Shown: piece by piece, positions 1-9,259 of the stretch
Layout of the letters: each line of letters starts with the position of its first letter
Position numbering within the stretch: the first letter of the stretch is position 1
Made by a program: the position numbers and the translations under genes
The notes under the pieces: generated by a model
The model's database searches: none
Told to the model about the DNA's origin: nothing
What the model saw: only the letters and a program-made list of their open reading frames with translations
Source: Sphingomonas melonis
GTDB lineage: Bacteria; Pseudomonadota; Alphaproteobacteria; Sphingomonadales; Sphingomonadaceae
Assembly: GCF_013409985.1 (NCBI RefSeq)
Contig: NZ_JACCBY010000002.1
Span: 434,001-498,000 of the forward strand
Direction of reading: 5' to 3'
DNA length: 64,000 nucleotides

Positions 1-385
1 AGGCAATCATCAGCTTGGCGCCGCGGGTCTTCTGCGCCGCGAGGATCTGTTCGGCCTCGGCGACGCTCGACGCCATCGGCTTCTCGAGCAGGACGTGGAT
101 GCCCGCCTCCAGCGCGGGCACCGCATATTGCATGTGGAGGAAGTTGGGCGTCGCGATATAGACCGCATCGATCTCGCCCGACGCCAGCAGCTCGGCATAT
201 TGATCGTAGCCCCACGCCTTGATGCCATAGAGTTTGGCGAGCTTGTCGGCCTTGACGGGATCACCGGTGACCAATGCGGCCAGTTCCGAGTTGTTGGTGC
301 GCGCGACGCCGGGCATGAACGCCTGCTGCGAGATCTGCCCGCCTGCGACGACGGCGTAGCGCACCTTCTTGGTGTGTCCGAACAT
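1..385 (-). CDS. Gfo/Idh/MocA family sugar oxidoreductase, N-terminal part (cut by window edge)
   Basis: Reading leftward from an ATG at 385, the frame stays open to the window edge (128 codons seen). The N-terminus is a Rossmann NAD(P)-binding fold: a YAVVAGGQISQQAF nucleotide-binding segment near residues 10-23, then IDAVYIATPNFLHM, then the family's EKP motif in HVLLEKPMASS near residue 99. This matches glucose-fructose oxidoreductase-like members of Gfo/Idh/MocA, which oxidise or reduce sugars or sugar derivatives with NAD(P). An AAAGG Shine-Dalgarno sits about 9 nt before the ATG. The gene lies 185 bp downstream of the GH9 gene on the same strand, which suggests shared carbohydrate metabolism. 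The substrate cannot be told, and the C-terminal domain is outside the window. Confidence 0.88.
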   Translation of the reverse strand, partial: MFGHTKKVRYAVVAGGQISQQAFMPGVARTNNSELAALVTGDPVKADKLAKLYGIKAWGYDQYAELLASGEIDAVYIATPNFLHMQYAVPALEAGIHVLLEKPMASSVAEAEQILAAQKTRGAKLMIA

Positions 386-570
386 GGTTTCGGCCTTTCA
401 TTCGGTGATGGTGGATGCCGGACGAACGAAGCGTCCATGCAATTGTTGCACCGCACCCACCCTCACCGGCCTACCTGCACCGGCCGTCCGCGATCACCAT
501 GCGCGCCGCCGAGCCAGAGACTTGGCCGGCGGCGGCACGTCGCATCATGTCTCTTAGCCGACCGGCGCGG

Positions 571-3066
571 TCACTTCGTCTCGGCCGCGACCGCCATCGC
601 CGCGCGCGCCGCGAGGATGTAGGCAGAGGTGGTGCTGACGGTATATTCGTTCTCGAACCACAGGAACGGCCAGTCGACCTTCGCCTCCGGGTAATCGGGT
701 TTGACGATCAGCACCCCCGGCACCATCCCGCCGGGGATGAAGCTATAATCGGCGCGGTTGTGGCCATAGCCGATCAGCTTCGACGCGGTGCCGACGGTCG
801 AGACCAGCGACAGGTTGTTCGCCGGATGCCGCCCGAGCACGTAATCGATCGCGTTGAGCGTGTAGGCGGTGCCGACGATCTCCGGGAATGCCTTGTGCAG
901 CAGGTACATGGTCGTGCCGAAGCTCACCACCTGGTTGGATCCCGCCCACGATCCGTCGGCGATCGGCACGCCGAACGGATTGTTGGTCATGCCGCCGTCC
1001 GCCTTGGCCTTCATGTCCTGCACCAACGGCACCAGGCTGGCGCGATAATCGGCGCCCATGAAGGGGATCGCCCGCACCGCCGCGCCGGCCAGCCATGGGA
1101 AGTTCTGACGGATCACCGGCTGCAACTGGCGGAGCCGGTCCACGTACACCCGCTCGCCGCGGCTGGTCAGCAGCAGCTCGACGGTGGCGACGACGTTCGC
1201 CGCCTCGGCGGAGCGCGGCGAAGAGGAATCGTCGCGCCCGTCGCCGGCCTTGACCACCACATTCTGCTGCTTGCTCCACAACGCCTTAGCCGCGGCCAGC
1301 GCCTCTGCCGCCATCTTGGGGTCGCTGGCGGCGAGCGCGCGGCTGGCGCCGGCGAGCGCACCGGCGACCGCGAGATTGTTGGCCGGCAGATCGGTGGTGA
1401 ATGCCCAGCGATCGTCGGGGGTGCCCGACGCGCCACCCTTGACCTCCTCCGACCCGAGCTTGGCGTCGTAGAGGCGGTTGTCGGTCTGCGATCCCGCGTC
1501 GCCGAGATGCGCATATTGGCGTAGCGCGGGATCGACGATGCCGACGATGGCGTGGCCGAACACCTTATACTGCGCGAGCAGCTGCAACGTGCCATGGCGG
1601 ATCTGCTGGATCGCATCCTCGACCCCGTCGGGCTTGCGGATCTCGACCTTGCGCGCGGCTTCGTCGATGCTGGTCTCGTCCCAGTCGAGCCCGAACAATT
1701 CGCGCGCCCAGACCAGGTCGCGGGTCACCGCCGCGTTTTCCGGCGTCTGGATGTCATAGTCGCCCGCATCCTGCCAGCCACCCACCGCCAGGCCGGGGAT
1801 ATGCTGCCCCGCCTTGAACGGCGAATCGAGGTTCGGCCCCATCTTGTAGCCGTCGAAATGGGTGATGTTCGGCGGCGCCTGCCGCGCGTCATCGAGGTGC
1901 GAAGGCGCCGACCACACACGATATTGTTCGCGGATGCCGACATGATCCATCTGCTCGGCGATGAAGGTGTCGAGCGAGGTCTGCCAGATCCGCTGATAGG
2001 CGTCGGCGGCGATACGGAACGGGTTGGTCGTCTGCCCCGCATAGCTGATCGCGTACAGGCCGGGCTCGCGGACCGACGAAAAGTCGAAGGCGGCATAGTC
2101 GTAGCGCGTCCAGCGGCCACGCGGCTGCAGCTTGGCGCGCAACGCCGACTGTTTGCCGCCATCCGCGGTCAGCCGTACCAGTTCGGCCTCAGCCGGTGCC
2201 TTGAAATTGGGGTCGAGCTCGATCATCGCGACCTTCGCCCGGCCGGGCGTGTAGCCGGCTTGGTTGAACGAGACGACCGGCTGACGCGTCCAATTCTTCA
2301 CCACGTTCGGCCGGACGTGCCAGACGATCGCATTTTCCTTAGCACCGGTGGCGATCAGCGACCGGACGACGAACCAGCCGTTCTGCGCGCGCGCCCGTGC
2401 ATCGTAGAGATCGATCGATCCGGTGTCGGAGGTGATGCTGACCCGGGTCAGCGGGTCCTCGGGCGACAGGGTGATCGATTTGGTAGCGCTCCCGAGCGGC
2501 AGCGGATCGCCCGATCCGTCCTTAGCCATGGGGCCGGTGGGATGGCGCGGGAACAGCCCGGGCGCCGCATCGACCAGATAGGTCTTGCCGAAATAGGCGG
2601 TCGGCAGGAAGTCGAGGTTGAAGCCCGCCTTGCCCGCGAGGCTTGCCGGCAGCGGCTGGTCGAGATCGACCGCGATGCGGAAACCGCCCGGCTCGGCGGT
2701 GACCTTGACGCTGTAGGACAGGTTCTGCTGCTTGTAGGCGGAACGTACCACCAGCTGGTTGGGCTCGCTGCCGCGGGTGCGGCCGACGAACGCGGGGACC
2801 GGCGCCCATTGTTCGGGCGTGCGGTCGAGCCGCACCGCGCCGTCGGTGGCGATACGCTCGCCGTGCAGCACCATCTGGATGCCTGCATTCTTCTCGTCGA
2901 AGAAGATCGGGCTGAAATGGTTCTGGTCGACGATGACGCTGAGCCCCTGCGTCTCCAGCGTCTCGGCCGGGGTGACGGTAAGCGACTGCGCATGCACCGC
3001 GCCGGCGATGACGCCGATACTCACCGAGCCGAGCAAGGCGCCCCAAATCATTCGTGCCACAAGCAT
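571..3066 (-). CDS. Glycoside hydrolase family 9 (endoglucanase-type), secreted
   Basis: 831 residues. A signal peptide spans about residues 1-26 (cleavage likely after AVHA). Residues about 28-255 form an N-terminal region I cannot assign. About 262-355 is an Ig-like CelD_N domain (starts VVSFNQAGYTPGRAKVAM). The rest is an (alpha/alpha)6 GH9 catalytic domain with the signature GGWQDAGDYD (the DAGD aspartates at 433-436 act as base/water-activating residues) and the C-terminal ENEYTV, where Glu807 is the probable proton donor. GH9 enzymes invert the anomeric centre while cutting beta-1,4-glucans; some CelD_N members are exo-glucosidases. The product is probably periplasmic or exported. Followed by a Gfo/Idh/MocA oxidoreductase; a LacI-type palindrome lies upstream. 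Exact substrate (cellulose, mixed-linkage glucan, oligosaccharide) is not decidable from sequence. Confidence 0.9.
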   Translation of the reverse strand: MLVARMIWGALLGSVSIGVIAGAVHAQSLTVTPAETLETQGLSVIVDQNHFSPIFFDEKNAGIQMVLHGERIATDGAVRLDRTPEQWAPVPAFVGRTRGSEPNQLVVRSAYKQQNLSYSVKVTAEPGGFRIAVDLDQPLPASLAGKAGFNLDFLPTAYFGKTYLVDAAPGLFPRHPTGPMAKDGSGDPLPLGSATKSITLSPEDPLTRVSITSDTGSIDLYDARARAQNGWFVVRSLIATGAKENAIVWHVRPNVVKNWTRQPVVSFNQAGYTPGRAKVAMIELDPNFKAPAEAELVRLTADGGKQSALRAKLQPRGRWTRYDYAAFDFSSVREPGLYAISYAGQTTNPFRIAADAYQRIWQTSLDTFIAEQMDHVGIREQYRVWSAPSHLDDARQAPPNITHFDGYKMGPNLDSPFKAGQHIPGLAVGGWQDAGDYDIQTPENAAVTRDLVWARELFGLDWDETSIDEAARKVEIRKPDGVEDAIQQIRHGTLQLLAQYKVFGHAIVGIVDPALRQYAHLGDAGSQTDNRLYDAKLGSEEVKGGASGTPDDRWAFTTDLPANNLAVAGALAGASRALAASDPKMAAEALAAAKALWSKQQNVVVKAGDGRDDSSSPRSAEAANVVATVELLLTSRGERVYVDRLRQLQPVIRQNFPWLAGAAVRAIPFMGADYRASLVPLVQDMKAKADGGMTNNPFGVPIADGSWAGSNQVVSFGTTMYLLHKAFPEIVGTAYTLNAIDYVLGRHPANNLSLVSTVGTASKLIGYGHNRADYSFIPGGMVPGVLIVKPDYPEAKVDWPFLWFENEYTVSTTSAYILAARAAMAVAAETK

Positions 3067-3230
3067 CTCTCCAGTCGTCGAGCCGGTCTTGCGCCGGCGG
3101 ATCGTTATGTCGGAAGTTCCGGGTCGCGGTCGCCGATCAGGCGCCGGACGTGTCCAGGTACAGCATCGCTATCGCCGCGCGGACCAAGCCATCGCACCCT
3201 CCCCATGTCGTTGTTTTCACACAGCTTATC

Positions 3231-3243
3231 GATAGCGCTAACA
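3231..3243. promoter_or_regulatory. Candidate LacI-family operator upstream of the GH9 gene
   Basis: On the minus strand the site reads TGTTAGCGCTATC, an imperfect palindrome around a perfect TAGCGCTA core with a central CG. This is the shape of operators bound by LacI-family sugar regulators, including those of Caulobacter-type glycan genes. It lies about 165 bp upstream of the GH9 start. No LacI-family gene is in the window, so the regulator is inferred only. Confidence 0.35.
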
Positions 3244-3334
3244 TCCGGCAATCCGTCGCCCGGAAATATTACGACACGGGACTTGCTCTAGATCATACGC
3301 GGGCGGACGGCGCCCGGAGGTACGAGCGCTGCCG

Positions 3335-4732
3335 TCAATATGCCCCGCCCAGCGCGCGGATCGTGTCGGTGGCCGTCTGCAATTGACGGCTGCGCACGTC
3401 GAGCAAGGCGCGTTGCGCGTCGAGTGCGGCGGTCTGCGCGGTGACGACGTCGAGATAGTCGGCGGCGCCGTCGCGATAGCGGGTCAGCGCGAGGTCGCGG
3501 GTGCGTGCGGCGGCGTCGGCGGCGATATGCTGGTCCTGCTCCTGCGCGGCGAGCAGGCGCTGCGCGGACAGGTCATCCTCGACCTCGCGGAATGCATCGA
3601 GCACGGTCTGACGATAGGTGGCGACCGTCTCGCCATAGTCGGCGCGGGCGATGCGAACGCCCGCGCGCCGTCGGCCACCATCGAAGATCGCCAGCGCCGC
3701 AGACACCGGTCCCAGAGCCCAGAAGCTGTTGGACGCGCTGAACAGCGCCCCGCTCGCCGCCTGGAACCCTCCCGAAGCGCCCAGCGTCAGCGACGGGAAC
3801 AGCGCTGCGCGGGCGACGCCGATCCGCGCATTGGCGGCGGCGACGCGGCGTTCGGCGGCGGCGATGTCGGGGCGCCGTTCGAGCAGGGTCGAGGGCAGCC
3901 CCGCCGGGATCTGCGGCGGCGCGAGCTGACGGTCGGCGACCGCGATCGTCACCTCGGCCGGTGGCCGCCCGATCAATACGGCGATGGCATGTTCGTCGCG
4001 CTGGCGGGCGATCGCGACCGACGACAATTCGGCACGCGCACTCGCCAGCTGATTCTGCGCGCGGCTGACGTCGATGCCCGAGGCGATGCCACCGCGATGC
4101 CGCGTATCGGTGAGGCGGAAGGCGCGCTCGAATGCCGCGACGGTCTCGCGGAGCAGGACGATGCGCGCGTCGAGCCCGCGCATGTCGAAATAGGCGGTGG
4201 CGAGTTGCGCCTGCAACCCCAGCCGCAGCCCGGCGACATCCGCCTCGCTCGCTGCCGCCGACGCGCTGCTGGCCCGCACCGCATTGCGGACGCGGCCGAA
4301 CAGATCGACCTCGTAATCGAGCGACGGCCCGACGGTCGCCACCGAATAGGTCGCGGCGCTGTTGGTGGGCGAAAGGGGCCGCCCGGCCGACACACGCTGA
4401 CGCCCCGCCGACGCGCCCAGCCCCACCTCCGGATACAGATCGGACCGCGCCTGCCGGACCAGCCCGCGCGCCTGTTCGTAGCGCGCCACGGCGGCGGCGA
4501 GGTCGAAATTGCCGCTCGCCACCTGCTCCTCCAGGCCGTTGAGCGTCGCGTCGCCGAACGTTTCCCACCATCTGCCCGCAGGCGGCACCGCAGTGCCGGC
4601 GACCTGCCAGCCTGCCGCCTCCTTGAACGCAGCCGGGGTCACGGCACTCGGGCGCTGGTATGCGGGTGCAGTCGAACAGGCCGTCATCGCCAGCGCCGCG
4701 ACGGTGGCGAGCAGGCTCCTAGTGTTTGGCAT
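3335..4732 (-). CDS. RND efflux outer-membrane lipoprotein, NodT/OprM family
   Basis: 465 residues. A lipoprotein signal ends at the lipobox ALAMTAC with Cys19 as lipidation site. The rest is a TolC/OprM-type outer-membrane factor with two OEP repeats: GRWWETFGDATLNGLEEQ near the start, LLERRPDIAAAERRVAAAN in the middle, and long helical stretches throughout. It forms the outer-membrane duct of a tripartite RND pump. Third gene of a minus-strand operon: the adaptor gene overlaps it by 14 bp and the permease gene overlaps the adaptor by 8 bp, so all three are probably translated together. Length is usual for NodT-family factors. Confidence 0.93.
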   Translation of the reverse strand: MPNTRSLLATVAALAMTACSTAPAYQRPSAVTPAAFKEAAGWQVAGTAVPPAGRWWETFGDATLNGLEEQVASGNFDLAAAVARYEQARGLVRQARSDLYPEVGLGASAGRQRVSAGRPLSPTNSAATYSVATVGPSLDYEVDLFGRVRNAVRASSASAAASEADVAGLRLGLQAQLATAYFDMRGLDARIVLLRETVAAFERAFRLTDTRHRGGIASGIDVSRAQNQLASARAELSSVAIARQRDEHAIAVLIGRPPAEVTIAVADRQLAPPQIPAGLPSTLLERRPDIAAAERRVAAANARIGVARAALFPSLTLGASGGFQAASGALFSASNSFWALGPVSAALAIFDGGRRRAGVRIARADYGETVATYRQTVLDAFREVEDDLSAQRLLAAQEQDQHIAADAAARTRDLALTRYRDGAADYLDVVTAQTAALDAQRALLDVRSRQLQTATDTIRALGGAY

Positions 4733-5894
4733 CGGCCGGCGCCTTGGCTGTGCCCGTCACCCGCACCGCGTCGCCGTCGGCAAGCGAATCGGGCGGGTTG
4801 TCGATCACCCGATCGGCGCGGGCGAGCCCGGCGCTCACCTCGACCGTGGCGCCGCGATCCTGACCGATCGTGATCGTGCGCAGATGCGCCCTGCCATCGT
4901 TGCCGACGACCGCGACCTGCGTGCCCTTTCGGCCGATGATCAGCGCGCTCGCCGGCAGCGTCAGCGCGTTGGTGCCGCTCGCCAGCGGGAAGCTCGCCTG
5001 CGCATAGGCGCCGGGCTTGAGCGCGCGGTCCGGATTGGCGGCCTGAAGTTCGACCAGCACCGTGCCCGAGGCGGGATCGACGGCATCGGCGGTCCGCGTC
5101 AGCGCCGCGTCGAAGGTCCGACCGGGATATTCGGGCAACGCGAGCGTGACGTGCTCGCCGCGATGGACCTGCGCCGAATAGCTCTGCGGCACGCGCACAT
5201 AGGCGCGGATGCGGCTGACATCGGCGACGGTGAACAGCGGCGTCGATCCCGCCGTTCCCGCCGTGACCAGCGCACCGACGTCGGTGGCGCGGCTCGTCAC
5301 CACGCCGGCAAAGGGCGCGACCAGCCGCGTGAACCCCTGGGTGAAGCGCAACCGCGACACGTCGGCGCGCGCCGCCTCGGCGAGTGCGGTCTTGGCAGCG
5401 AGATCGCCGATCTTCTCGTCGGTCTCCTGCTTGGACACCGCATCCTCGGCGAGCATCGTCCGCCAGCGCGTCGCGGTCGAGGCGGCGAGCTGGCGATTGG
5501 CCTGCGCGGTCTGAAGGTTGGCGCGCGCGGCGGCGAGCTGCTGGTCGACCTCAGGCGCGTCGAGCACCGCGAGTACCTGTCCCGCCCGCACGGTGTCGCC
5601 GATATCGACGTACCAGCGCCGCACATAGCCGCTGGTCCGCGCGAAGATCGGCGCGCTGTTGAGCGCCTGCAACGCCGCCGGCAGGGTCAGCGCGCCCTGC
5701 GCCGCCGCGACGGACGGGTGGAGCACCGTCACTGCAGGCGTCGATTGCGCCGCGGTCCAGGTCGCGAGCCGATGCTCGTCGCGCGAGCGCATCGCGATTC
5801 CGGCACCCGCGACGCCGACCGCCAGCAGCGCGCCGGCGATCACGACCGTGCGCAGCGACCTGCCGTCGGCCGGAGCGGCCTCCTGCTCAGCCAT
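4719..5894 (-). CDS. RND efflux periplasmic adaptor (membrane fusion protein)
   Basis: 391 residues. A single N-terminal membrane anchor (about residues 14-34) is followed by the split lipoyl/barrel-sandwich region (RTSGYVRRWYVDIGDTVRAGQVLAVLDAPE written in part: VDIGDTVRAGQVLAVLD), an alpha-hairpin rich in Ala/Gln/Arg (QLAAARANLQTAQANRQLAA), the return lipoyl half (RLVAPFAGVVTSRATDVG), and a beta-barrel domain. It links the inner-membrane RND permease to the NodT duct. It overlaps the permease gene by 8 bp upstream and the outer-membrane factor gene by 14 bp downstream. Family assignment is clear; the exported compounds are unknown. Confidence 0.93.
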   Translation of the reverse strand: MAEQEAAPADGRSLRTVVIAGALLAVGVAGAGIAMRSRDEHRLATWTAAQSTPAVTVLHPSVAAAQGALTLPAALQALNSAPIFARTSGYVRRWYVDIGDTVRAGQVLAVLDAPEVDQQLAAARANLQTAQANRQLAASTATRWRTMLAEDAVSKQETDEKIGDLAAKTALAEAARADVSRLRFTQGFTRLVAPFAGVVTSRATDVGALVTAGTAGSTPLFTVADVSRIRAYVRVPQSYSAQVHRGEHVTLALPEYPGRTFDAALTRTADAVDPASGTVLVELQAANPDRALKPGAYAQASFPLASGTNALTLPASALIIGRKGTQVAVVGNDGRAHLRTITIGQDRGATVEVSAGLARADRVIDNPPDSLADGDAVRVTGTAKAPADAKH

Positions 5895-8800
5895 GAACTT
5901 CCTCCAAACGCAGCGCCTCGGCGGGCGCGGCCGCGGCGCGGCGGCGATGCACGAGGCTGAAGATGACGGGTACGAACAACAAGGTGGCGAAGGTCGCGAC
6001 GAGCAGCCCGCCGATCACGGCGCGACCGAGCGGCGCATTCTGCTCGCCGCCCTCGCCCAGCCCCAGCGCCATCGGCAGCATGCCGATGATCATCGCCAGT
6101 GCGGTCATCAGCACCGGGCGGAAGCGGGTCATCCCCGCCTCCAGCGCCGCGCGCGTCGCATCGCCCAGCTCAGCAAGCCGTTCGCGTGCGAAGCTGACGA
6201 CGAGGATCGCATTGGCGGTGGCGACACCCATGCACATGATCGCCCCGGTCAGCGCCGGCACCGACAGTGTGGTGCCGGTCGCGAACAGCATCCAGACGAT
6301 GCCGGCGAGCGCGCCGGGCAGCGCGGTGATGATGACGAACGGGTCGAGCCAGCTCTGGAAATTGACGACGATCAGCAGGTAGATCAGCAGCACCGCGCCG
6401 ATCAGGCCGAAGCCGAGGCCGGAGAAGGCGCTGTTCATCGTCGCATATTGGCCGCGCAACGTCACCGTCGCGCCCTTCGGTGCCTGATCCTTGAGCGTGG
6501 CGAGCACGCGCTGGATGTCACCCGCGACCGCGCCGAGATCGCGGCCGTTCGGCGTCGCGAAGATGTCGACGACCGGCGCGATATTGTAGTGCGAGACCAC
6601 CGCCGCGGCGGTGCTGCGCCGGATCGTGCTCAGCCCGCCGAGCACCTGCGCGCTGCCGGCAGCGCCCGAAACCGGGATGTTAGACAGATCGTCGATCGAG
6701 CCGACGCGATATTCGGGCGCCTGCGCCACCACCGGATAGGACACGCCATTGTCCGGGTTGAGGAAGAACACCGGCGCGGTCTGCGAGGTGCCGGCGAGCG
6801 AATTGGCCACGCTGGTGGTGACGTCGCGCTCGGTCAGGCCATATTGGCCGATCCGGCTGCGGTCGACCGCGACGTCGAGCTGCGGATAGCGCGCCGATTG
6901 CTGGATGCGCGCGTCGGCGACGCCCGGGATCGCCTGGATGCGCCGCAGGATCAGCCGGCCATAAGCGGCATTGGCGTCGGCATCCTTGCCGGCCACCTGG
7001 ATATCGATCGGCGCGGGCGCGCCGAAGTTCAGGATCTGGCTGGTGATGTGGGCGGGCAGGAACGAGAAGGTGGCGCCGGGGAAGTCACGCGGCAGTTGCT
7101 CGCGCAGCGTGCGGACATAATCGGCCGTCGGCGCATGGTCCTTGGCGAGCTGGATCAAGATGTCGCCGTCCTGCGGCCCGACCGTACCCGAATTGTTGTA
7201 GGTCGTGTTGATCGAGCTGACCGGCAGGCCGATGTTGTCGACCACCGAGACGAGTTCGTTCGCCGGGATGATCTGGCGGATGCGGCGCGCGATCCGGTCG
7301 AACTGCGCGGACGTATCCTCGATCCGGCTGCCGACGGGCGCGCGGACGTGGAGCGCCATCTGGCCGGCGTCGACCGCGGGGAAGAAATTCTGGCCGAGGA
7401 ACGGCACCAGCAGGAACGACAGCACCGTCACCGCGAGGAAGCCGAGCACGAATGGCCGCGGCGTCGCGAGCGCGCGTTCGAGCAGCGCACCATAGCGGGA
7501 CCGGATCGCCTCGAACCGGTCCTCGAAGCCGCGCTGGAAGCGGACCAGCGGATTGCGCGACTGCGGCGTGCCCGCGCTGTGCTGGTCATGGTCATCGCCG
7601 CTGCCGTGCGGGCGCAGCAGGTACATCGCCATCGTCGGCACCAGCGTACGCGACAGGATGAAGCTGGCGATCATCGCGAACACCACGGCGAGCGCCAGCG
7701 GCACGAACAGGAAGCCCGCCACCCCCGGCAGAAAGAACATCGGCACGAAGACGATGCAGATGCACAGCAACGAGACGAACGCCGGGGTGACGATCTGCGC
7801 CGCGCCGTCGAGGATCGCAGTCCGCACCGGCTTGCCCTGTTCGAGGTGCCAGTTGATGTTCTCGATCGTCACCGTCGCATCGTCGACGAGGATGCCGACC
7901 GCGAGGCTGAGCCCGCCAAGCGTCATCGTGTTGAGCGTGTTGCCGGTGATCGCGAGGCAGATGATCGCGGCGAGGATCGCCAGCGGGATCGAGATCGCGA
8001 TGATGACGGTGGAGCGCCACGAGCCGAGGAACAGCAGGATCATCAGGCTGGTCAGCGCCGCTGCGATCGCGCCTTCCTTGACGACGCCCTCCACCGCCGC
8101 CTTCACGAACAGCGACTGGTCGCCGATCGGCACGACCTTGAGGCCCGGCGGCAGCGTCTCCTCGATCTTGGGCAGTGCGTCCTTGATCCCCTGCACGATC
8201 GCCAGCGTCGAGGTCGCACCGTTCTTCAGCACGGTCATGATCACCGAGCGTGCGCCATCGACATGGACGACGTTGGTCTGCGGCGCCGATCCGTCGCGGA
8301 CGTGCGCCACGTCGCGCATGTAGATGGTCGCGCCGTTGACCACCTTGACCGGCAGGTTGTTGAGTTCCTCGACGCTGCCCGGCGCGTTGTTGAGCCGCAC
8401 CGCATATTGGAAGCCGCCGATCTTGGCGAAGCCCGCCGGATTGATCTGGTTCTGCGCGGCGATGGCATTGCCGACGTCCTGCGCCGACAGCCCCTTGGAC
8501 TGCAGCGCCTGCGGGTCGAGGTCGATCTGGATCTGCCGCTGCCGCCCGCCGGAGGGATAGGGGATCGCCGCCCCCGGCACCGTCACCAGACCGGGGCGGA
8601 TCTGGTTGGTGGCGAGATCGTACATCTGCCCCTCCGACATCCCCTTGCCCGACAAGGCGAGCTGGACGATCGGCACGGTCGAGGCGTTGTAGTTGAGGAT
8701 CAGCGGCGGCGTGATGCCGGGCGGCAATTGCTTGAGCACCGTCTGCGACACCGACGTCACCTGCGCGGTGGCGGTGCGGATGTCGGCGCCGGGCTGGAAA

Positions 8801-9087
8801 TAGATCTTCACCACACCGATGCCGGGCAGCGACTGGCTTTCGATATGGTCGATGCCGTTGACGGTGGTGGTCAGCACGCGCTCGAACGGCGTGATGATCC
8901 GGCCGGACATTTCGTCGGGCGACAGGCCGCTGTACTGCCAGGCGGTGGCGATCACCGGCACGCGGATGTCAGGGAAGATGTCGACCGGCGTGCGCAGCGC
9001 GGCGAGCACGCCGATGATGCCGATCAGGATCGCCATTACGACGAACGTCAGCGGCCGGGCCAGTGCGGTACGGACGAGGCCGATCAT
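5887..9087 (-). CDS. RND multidrug efflux permease (HAE1/AcrB-type)
   Basis: 1066 residues, the normal size for a full AcrB-like trimeric proton-driven exporter, with two 6-TM halves and two large periplasmic loops. The proton-relay aspartates of TM4 are present as Asp402-Asp403 in GGLSLAVGILVDDATV (AcrB Asp407/408). The second-half motifs RFRPVLMTALAMIIGMLP and GEGGEQNAPLGRAVIGG are typical. The N-terminus MIGLVRTALARPLTF carries the usual cytoplasmic amphipathic start. First gene of a three-gene operon whose promoter faces a divergently transcribed LysR gene 172 bp away. No intact pump gene is duplicated nearby. Substrates (drugs, solvents, plant compounds, metals less likely) cannot be told. 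Confidence 0.95.
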   Translation of the reverse strand: MIGLVRTALARPLTFVVMAILIGIIGVLAALRTPVDIFPDIRVPVIATAWQYSGLSPDEMSGRIITPFERVLTTTVNGIDHIESQSLPGIGVVKIYFQPGADIRTATAQVTSVSQTVLKQLPPGITPPLILNYNASTVPIVQLALSGKGMSEGQMYDLATNQIRPGLVTVPGAAIPYPSGGRQRQIQIDLDPQALQSKGLSAQDVGNAIAAQNQINPAGFAKIGGFQYAVRLNNAPGSVEELNNLPVKVVNGATIYMRDVAHVRDGSAPQTNVVHVDGARSVIMTVLKNGATSTLAIVQGIKDALPKIEETLPPGLKVVPIGDQSLFVKAAVEGVVKEGAIAAALTSLMILLFLGSWRSTVIIAISIPLAILAAIICLAITGNTLNTMTLGGLSLAVGILVDDATVTIENINWHLEQGKPVRTAILDGAAQIVTPAFVSLLCICIVFVPMFFLPGVAGFLFVPLALAVVFAMIASFILSRTLVPTMAMYLLRPHGSGDDHDQHSAGTPQSRNPLVRFQRGFEDRFEAIRSRYGALLERALATPRPFVLGFLAVTVLSFLLVPFLGQNFFPAVDAGQMALHVRAPVGSRIEDTSAQFDRIARRIRQIIPANELVSVVDNIGLPVSSINTTYNNSGTVGPQDGDILIQLAKDHAPTADYVRTLREQLPRDFPGATFSFLPAHITSQILNFGAPAPIDIQVAGKDADANAAYGRLILRRIQAIPGVADARIQQSARYPQLDVAVDRSRIGQYGLTERDVTTSVANSLAGTSQTAPVFFLNPDNGVSYPVVAQAPEYRVGSIDDLSNIPVSGAAGSAQVLGGLSTIRRSTAAAVVSHYNIAPVVDIFATPNGRDLGAVAGDIQRVLATLKDQAPKGATVTLRGQYATMNSAFSGLGFGLIGAVLLIYLLIVVNFQSWLDPFVIITALPGALAGIVWMLFATGTTLSVPALTGAIMCMGVATANAILVVSFARERLAELGDATRAALEAGMTRFRPVLMTALAMIIGMLPMALGLGEGGEQNAPLGRAVIGGLLVATFATLLFVPVIFSLVHRRRAAAAPAEALRLEEVHG

Positions 9088-9173
9088 GGTCGCACCTGCC
9101 CCGGCGCGACCGGCTTACTCAACGCGGCATGGGACACGACATGCTCCAATCGGCTTCGACACGCAGCGGAACC

Positions 9174-9189
9174 GTTGCTGCGGCGCAAC
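9174..9189. promoter_or_regulatory. Candidate LysR-type operator (T-N11-A) between RND operon and lysR
   Basis: The inverted repeat GTTGC-N6-GCAAC contains a T-N11-A core, the classical LysR-family box. It lies 71 bp before the LysR start and 87 bp before the permease start on the other strand, as expected for a divergent regulator controlling both itself and the pump operon. Confidence 0.45.
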
Positions 9190-9259
9190 AACTGCCCGGC
9201 GGACCAAGAGCTTGTCCAATATCGGTTTACGCCGGATCGAGACGTAGTAGATATCGATC

